Shown here: positions 59,915 through 64,000 of the stretch, one piece after another
Position numbering within the stretch: the first letter of the stretch is position 1
How the letters are laid out: every line of letters starts with the position of its first letter
Source of the DNA: an uncultured Bacteroidaceae bacterium
GTDB lineage: Bacteria > Bacteroidota > Bacteroidia > Bacteroidales > Bacteroidaceae
Direction of reading: 5' to 3'
DNA length: 64,000 bases
Assembly: GCA_905235575.1 (NCBI GenBank)
Contig: CAJOLZ010000003.1
Coordinates: 1-64,000 of the forward strand
Made by a program: the position numbers and the translations under genes
The notes under the pieces: model-generated
Told to the model about the DNA's origin: nothing
Database searches by the model: none
Seen by the model: the letters and a program-made list of their open reading frames with translations, nothing else

Positions 59915-60922
59915 ATGGCACAGTATACATTCCAAGACTTCAAGAAAGGTCAGCCCCGCTGGTGCCCGGGCTGCGGCGATCACTTCTTCCTGAACAGCCT
60001 GCACAAGGCAATGGCCGAGATTGGCATCGCTCCACACGAGACAGCCGTCATCAGCGGCATCGGGTGTAGCAGCCGACTGCCCCACTACATGGCAACATAC
60101 GGCATGAACACCATCCACGGACGTGCAGCCGCCATTGCCACCGGATGCAAGGTGGCCAACCCACGGCTGACCGTATGGCAGGTGAGCGGCGACGGCGACG
60201 GACTGGCCATCGGCGGCAACCACTTCATACATGCCAACCGCAGGAACATAGACCTGAACATGATTCTGCTGAACAACCGCATATACGGACTGACGAAGGG
60301 CCAGTACAGCCCCACCAGCCCACGCGGCTTTGTCTCGAAGAGCAGCCCCTACGGAACAGTGGAAGACCCCTTCCGCCCCGCTGAACTGTGCTTCGGTGCA
60401 CGCGGACACTTCTTCGCACGTGCCGTGGCAACGGACGCGCAGGGAACCATCGACATTCTGAAGGCTGCACAGCAGCACAAGGGTGCCAGCGTGTGCGAGA
60501 TTCTGCAGAACTGCGTCATCTTCAACAACGGAACACACGACAGCGTTTACTCGAAAGAGGGACGCGCCAAGAACGCCATCTACGTGCGCCACGGACAGCC
60601 CCTGGTCTTCGGCGAGAACAAAGAGTACGGACTGGTGCAGGAGGGTTTCGGCCTGAAGGTAGTGGAAATCGGCAAGGACGGAGTGACGATTGACGACATC
60701 CTGGTGCACGACGCACACTGCGAGGACAACACACTGCAACTGAAACTGGCGCTGATGGGCGACGGCGACGGATTCCCCATCGCACTGGGCGTGATACGCG
60801 ACGTGGAGGCACCCACCTACAACGATGCCGTGGAGGCGCAGATTGAGGAGGTGAAGGCTAAGAAAGCCTACCACACGTTTGCCGAACTGCTCGAGACGAA
60901 CGACATCTGGGAAGTGAAGTAA
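59915..60922 (+). CDS. korB: 2-oxoacid:acceptor oxidoreductase subunit beta (TPP-binding)
   Basis: 335 aa; 'PRWCPGCGDHFFLNSLHKA', 'GDGDGLAIGGNHFIHANRRN', 'NNRIYGLTKGQYSPTS'. Confidence 0.93.
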   Translation: MAQYTFQDFKKGQPRWCPGCGDHFFLNSLHKAMAEIGIAPHETAVISGIGCSSRLPHYMATYGMNTIHGRAAAIATGCKVANPRLTVWQVSGDGDGLAIGGNHFIHANRRNIDLNMILLNNRIYGLTKGQYSPTSPRGFVSKSSPYGTVEDPFRPAELCFGARGHFFARAVATDAQGTIDILKAAQQHKGASVCEILQNCVIFNNGTHDSVYSKEGRAKNAIYVRHGQPLVFGENKEYGLVQEGFGLKVVEIGKDGVTIDDILVHDAHCEDNTLQLKLALMGDGDGFPIALGVIRDVEAPTYNDAVEAQIEEVKAKKAYHTFAELLETNDIWEVK

Positions 60923-60998
60923 CCACGGTGCGACATCCAACGCACCACGTTGCGAAGCCCGACGCACCACAGTGCGACACCCGTCGCAGCGTGGTGCG
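60919..60998. repeat. 80-bp four-unit dyad element, copy 11 (inverted polarity), overlapping korB stop
   Basis: GTAACCACGGTGCG-8-CGCACCACGTTGCG-8-CGCACCACAGTGCG-8-CGCAGCGTGGTGCG then TTTTT. Confidence 0.9.
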
Positions 60999-61039
60999 TT
61001 TTTCCCCCCGACATATTTAAGCCACACTGACAGAAACGA

Positions 61040-61079
61040 AGAGAGCGTGCAACCCTCGACCGAGGATTGCACGCTCTCT
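61040..61079. terminator. 40-bp near-perfect inverted repeat between convergent genes, probable bidirectional terminator
   Basis: AGAGAGCGTGCAA ccctcgaccgagga TTGCACGCTCTCT. Confidence 0.75.
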
Positions 61080-61108
61080 ATATTTCCGGATTTAACCCGG
61101 ATTCGAGG

Positions 61109-62179
61109 TCAGAAGATATTGCGTGAAACGGTGACGCTCAACGAGGGATAGACCTTGAAATGCTTCACCAACTTGGTCATGTCACCCACCTTGCCCGGGA
61201 TATTGTGTACGTCGTGCGTCAAGTCGATGCGCTGCGGCTGAACTGTCTCCCACGACTTGGTCTCGGCATTCCACACGTCCATGTCGTAGTCGTTTTCGCT
61301 ATTTACCTTATATACATTATCTACGTAGACATGCGGCGAGCCACCCCAGAAGAGCAGTCCGGCATCCACCGTGAGTTTCCATCGTCCGTCGGACGAGAGT
61401 TCCTTGTTGTACCCTGCTCCGAGATAGGGACGGAAACTATTGACCTTCATCGACGCACGGGCACCGTAATTCTCGTCGGGAACCATCATCGCACGGTCGC
61501 CGTCGGAGAAATATCCGAGGGGCATACCCGCCATGCGTGCCGCCACAATGCGCTCGTTGAAATCATCGGGAAGACTTATGTCGTGCATCGTCCCACGGCT
61601 ATCCTCATATTCCAGCATCGGTTCACCCTTGCAAGCCTTGCTGTACATGGAATTATACATGGAGACAGCAGCCAGTGTGGGTGTGCCGCTCGCAGCATTC
61701 TTGGCACGGCCGATAGTTGAGGAGCCGACGAAGAAACCGAGCGTGAAACTCCATTGCTTATTGTCGGGGATGGGCATGACGTCGATGAGAATTTTGAAAT
61801 TTCCCCACGAGGGACGCATGTTGGCATCTACATTGTCCCGCACCTCGCGACCTGTGAAATTGGTGATGACATCAATCATACGACGACGCCTGTCCTCGCC
61901 AATGGACGTTACACCATTCATGTCGATGGGGAAGTTGCTGGTCATCTGGAAGCGCGGCATATAGGTGAAGCCGGTGCGCAGACGGAGATACTTCCCCGCA
62001 GGCGAGGCGGCCTCGAGTCCGAGACCGGTAGTGCTGGCCGTCACTCCCACATCGAGATGGGTAAACGCACCATCAAAACTCGATACTGTCTCTTCCCATG
62101 CCGTCTGCCACCACTGCGCCGACATGCTCGACGCAAGGGAGAGGAGAACGGAGAGGGAGGCTATTCGCAGGCGATTCAT
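61109..62179 (-). CDS. Secreted outer-membrane beta-barrel-like hypothetical protein
   Basis: 356 aa; signal peptide MNRLRIASLSVLLSLASSMSAQ; alternating aromatic pattern; ends in F. Confidence 0.6.
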   Translation of the reverse strand: MNRLRIASLSVLLSLASSMSAQWWQTAWEETVSSFDGAFTHLDVGVTASTTGLGLEAASPAGKYLRLRTGFTYMPRFQMTSNFPIDMNGVTSIGEDRRRRMIDVITNFTGREVRDNVDANMRPSWGNFKILIDVMPIPDNKQWSFTLGFFVGSSTIGRAKNAASGTPTLAAVSMYNSMYSKACKGEPMLEYEDSRGTMHDISLPDDFNERIVAARMAGMPLGYFSDGDRAMMVPDENYGARASMKVNSFRPYLGAGYNKELSSDGRWKLTVDAGLLFWGGSPHVYVDNVYKVNSENDYDMDVWNAETKSWETVQPQRIDLTHDVHNIPGKVGDMTKLVKHFKVYPSLSVTVSRNIF

Positions 62180-62188
62180 AGTGAATTC

Positions 62189-64000
62189 TTACTTTATAAT
62201 TGTTTTCTTTCCGTTGATGATGTATATTCCCTTCGGCAGATGCTCCGTGTAGATACGTTGGCCAGAGAGGTCATAAACCACCCGCTCGGAACGCTCGCGC
62301 ACGTCAACAATGCCTGCTTCCAGAGAATAGGTTCCGACGACAACCACGTCGTGTGCCGGCATCGAAGCGGGCATCTCGCCCCATCCCTGGAAGGTGTATC
62401 CGGTCTGGGCGGGTACACTCTCAGGTGCGGTCACTTCGGCGCCATACGTTACCATGGACGTGAGATAGACTTGATTGTCATAGGCGCCGCCGTTGAGAAT
62501 ATAGATCAGTTGATAGGAACAGATGCTGAACGTGCCCGTAACCGTCACGTCGGTGGCTGGCATGGTAGCAGGAATCTCACTCCAACCACTGAAAAGATGG
62601 CCTTCTTTCACGGGTTCGTCAATGGCGGTCACTGCATCGCCATACAGAATGGTCTGCGTATCGAAGACTTCGCCATCGACAAGATATGTGAGCGTATAGG
62701 TGTTTATGCTGAACGTGCCGTTCACCTGTACGTCGTGGGCAGGCATGGTGGCAGGAATCTCACTCCAACCGCTGAAAGTGTAACCCTCGCGCGAAGGAGG
62801 CGTTACGGGCTTGATACTCGTGCCATAAGGAACAGAAACTGTATTGAAGACCTCGTCATCGACCACATAGGTCAAAGTATAGTTGTTGAGACTGAAAGTT
62901 GCCCTCACCGTAAAATCTCCGGCCGGCATGGTCTCTGGAATCTCGCTCCAGCCACTGAAGGTATAACCCTCTTTCTGTAACGGTTCGAGTGGTATAATCT
63001 GATCGCCGACCTTTATCTTCTGAGTTGTATAGACTTTGCCGTCCACAAGGTAGGTCAGCGTGTATTTCATGTTGCTGAGAATCTCGTTATATTCATCCTC
63101 AGTGACAAGTGTCAGTTCTTCCTCCGTATCCTGCTCGACGGGGAGATAAGCTTGGTTGGCAGGCAGATATTGCGTATCGCTATAGGTAACCAAGTTGGGA
63201 CTGCTGGTGACGAAACCGAGCTTCCCCTCGGATGTCACGCCGAGGACACGCATCGACTGACTGTCGAATGCCGTTATGGCATCTGCCGACTTCGGACGCT
63301 GGTTGTTGCAGAAAAGCACGCCAGACATGAGGTTGTTCTCGAGCGGCTTGTTCGAAGACACCAACAGATTGAGGCGATTGTCGGACGGATTAGACGAGGA
63401 GCACTCGATGAAGACTGGCGTATAAGCAGGTATCAGCCCCGTCACCTCGTTCATGATGGCGTAACCGCGCTCCAGCCTACTTACCGTATAAGCTTTCATC
63501 CCCGATGAATAAAGACTGAACGGGAATGAGACGTAGAAAGGATAATAATACTTTTCGCCCAACTGAACATTGGGTGTTATGCCAAAATAAGAATCGTTGC
63601 TCTCGGGAGATACCATAAATACCTCCCAGTTGCGATAAGGCGATGAGCCACCGGTGCCCACCGTTCCACGGTCCACGGCAGACATTTCTTTATCACACAG
63701 ATATTTTGTAATGTTGTAAGCCGATGCACTCACAGTATAGGTGCCCTTGAATGCACCGGACGTAATAGTGTGCACGTCGACATAACGCTGCACCATAGCA
63801 TAGATTCCTGTCCCCTGCGCAGAGATGTCAAACTGTTGATTGCTCTGCTCCTCCACATACATCACCGTGGATGGATTGGAGATGACTCTCTCCTCGCCTT
63901 TCCACAACTGAATGGCTGCGAAATCGCCCACATCACGGTTCATATCGTAGGTTCCGGTGTTGTCCGTTATATACATATAACGTTCTGTTCCATAGTTTCG
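62189..64000 (-). CDS. InlB B-repeat (Flg_new) protein with C-terminal sorting-like tail; N-terminus outside window
   Basis: Four ~62-aa repeats 'YTLTYLVDGxVxxTQ...EGYTFSGWSEIPATMPAxDVxVxGTFS'; ends 'LPKGIYIINGKKTIIK'; frame stays open to 64000 (RNYGTERYMYITD...). Confidence 0.8.
   Translation of the reverse strand, partial: RNYGTERYMYITDNTGTYDMNRDVGDFAAIQLWKGEERVISNPSTVMYVEEQSNQQFDISAQGTGIYAMVQRYVDVHTITSGAFKGTYTVSASAYNITKYLCDKEMSAVDRGTVGTGGSSPYRNWEVFMVSPESNDSYFGITPNVQLGEKYYYPFYVSFPFSLYSSGMKAYTVSRLERGYAIMNEVTGLIPAYTPVFIECSSSNPSDNRLNLLVSSNKPLENNLMSGVLFCNNQRPKSADAITAFDSQSMRVLGVTSEGKLGFVTSSPNLVTYSDTQYLPANQAYLPVEQDTEEELTLVTEDEYNEILSNMKYTLTYLVDGKVYTTQKIKVGDQIIPLEPLQKEGYTFSGWSEIPETMPAGDFTVRATFSLNNYTLTYVVDDEVFNTVSVPYGTSIKPVTPPSREGYTFSGWSEIPATMPAHDVQVNGTFSINTYTLTYLVDGEVFDTQTILYGDAVTAIDEPVKEGHLFSGWSEIPATMPATDVTVTGTFSICSYQLIYILNGGAYDNQVYLTSMVTYGAEVTAPESVPAQTGYTFQGWGEMPASMPAHDVVVVGTYSLEAGIVDVRERSERVVYDLSGQRIYTEHLPKGIYIINGKKTIIK

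Overview
The window looks like a Bacteroidota (Prevotellaceae-like) chromosome segment. Evidence: TAnnTTTG-type -7 promoter boxes, a fused SecDF, a DUF2723 protein, and '[IL]INGKK' C-terminal tails on secreted proteins. It is gene-dense. Contents include an ECF sigma/anti-sigma/TonB-type receptor unit, comM, cysS, cysE, an RlmL-like methyltransferase, DPP-IV, purD, DUF2723, an MBOAT+SGNH O-acetylation cassette, HU, rhomboid, secDF with a SecB-like neighbour, an amino-sugar/chitin-type operon (MFS, NagB, 2 ROK, ThuA, GH9, GH18-ThuA fusion, RR-AraC, HGSNAT-like acetyltransferase), a tandem fasciclin lipoprotein duplication, tRNA-Arg(CCU) and korAB. No CRISPR array, rRNA, phage or IS transposase was recognised. 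The most striking signal is not a gene. Eleven dispersed elements of about 80 bp occur, each made of four 14-bp dyad units (consensus CGCAVCRYGBTGCG) separated by 8-bp spacers, giving an exact 22-bp period. They lie in intergenic regions or across gene 3' ends. The fixed copy number, fixed phase, polarity, overlap with the nagB and korB stop codons, and co-duplication with a fasciclin gene suggest a defined regulatory, architectural or mobile element rather than a slippage repeat. All calls were made by eye from the sequence and ORF track; no database search was run.
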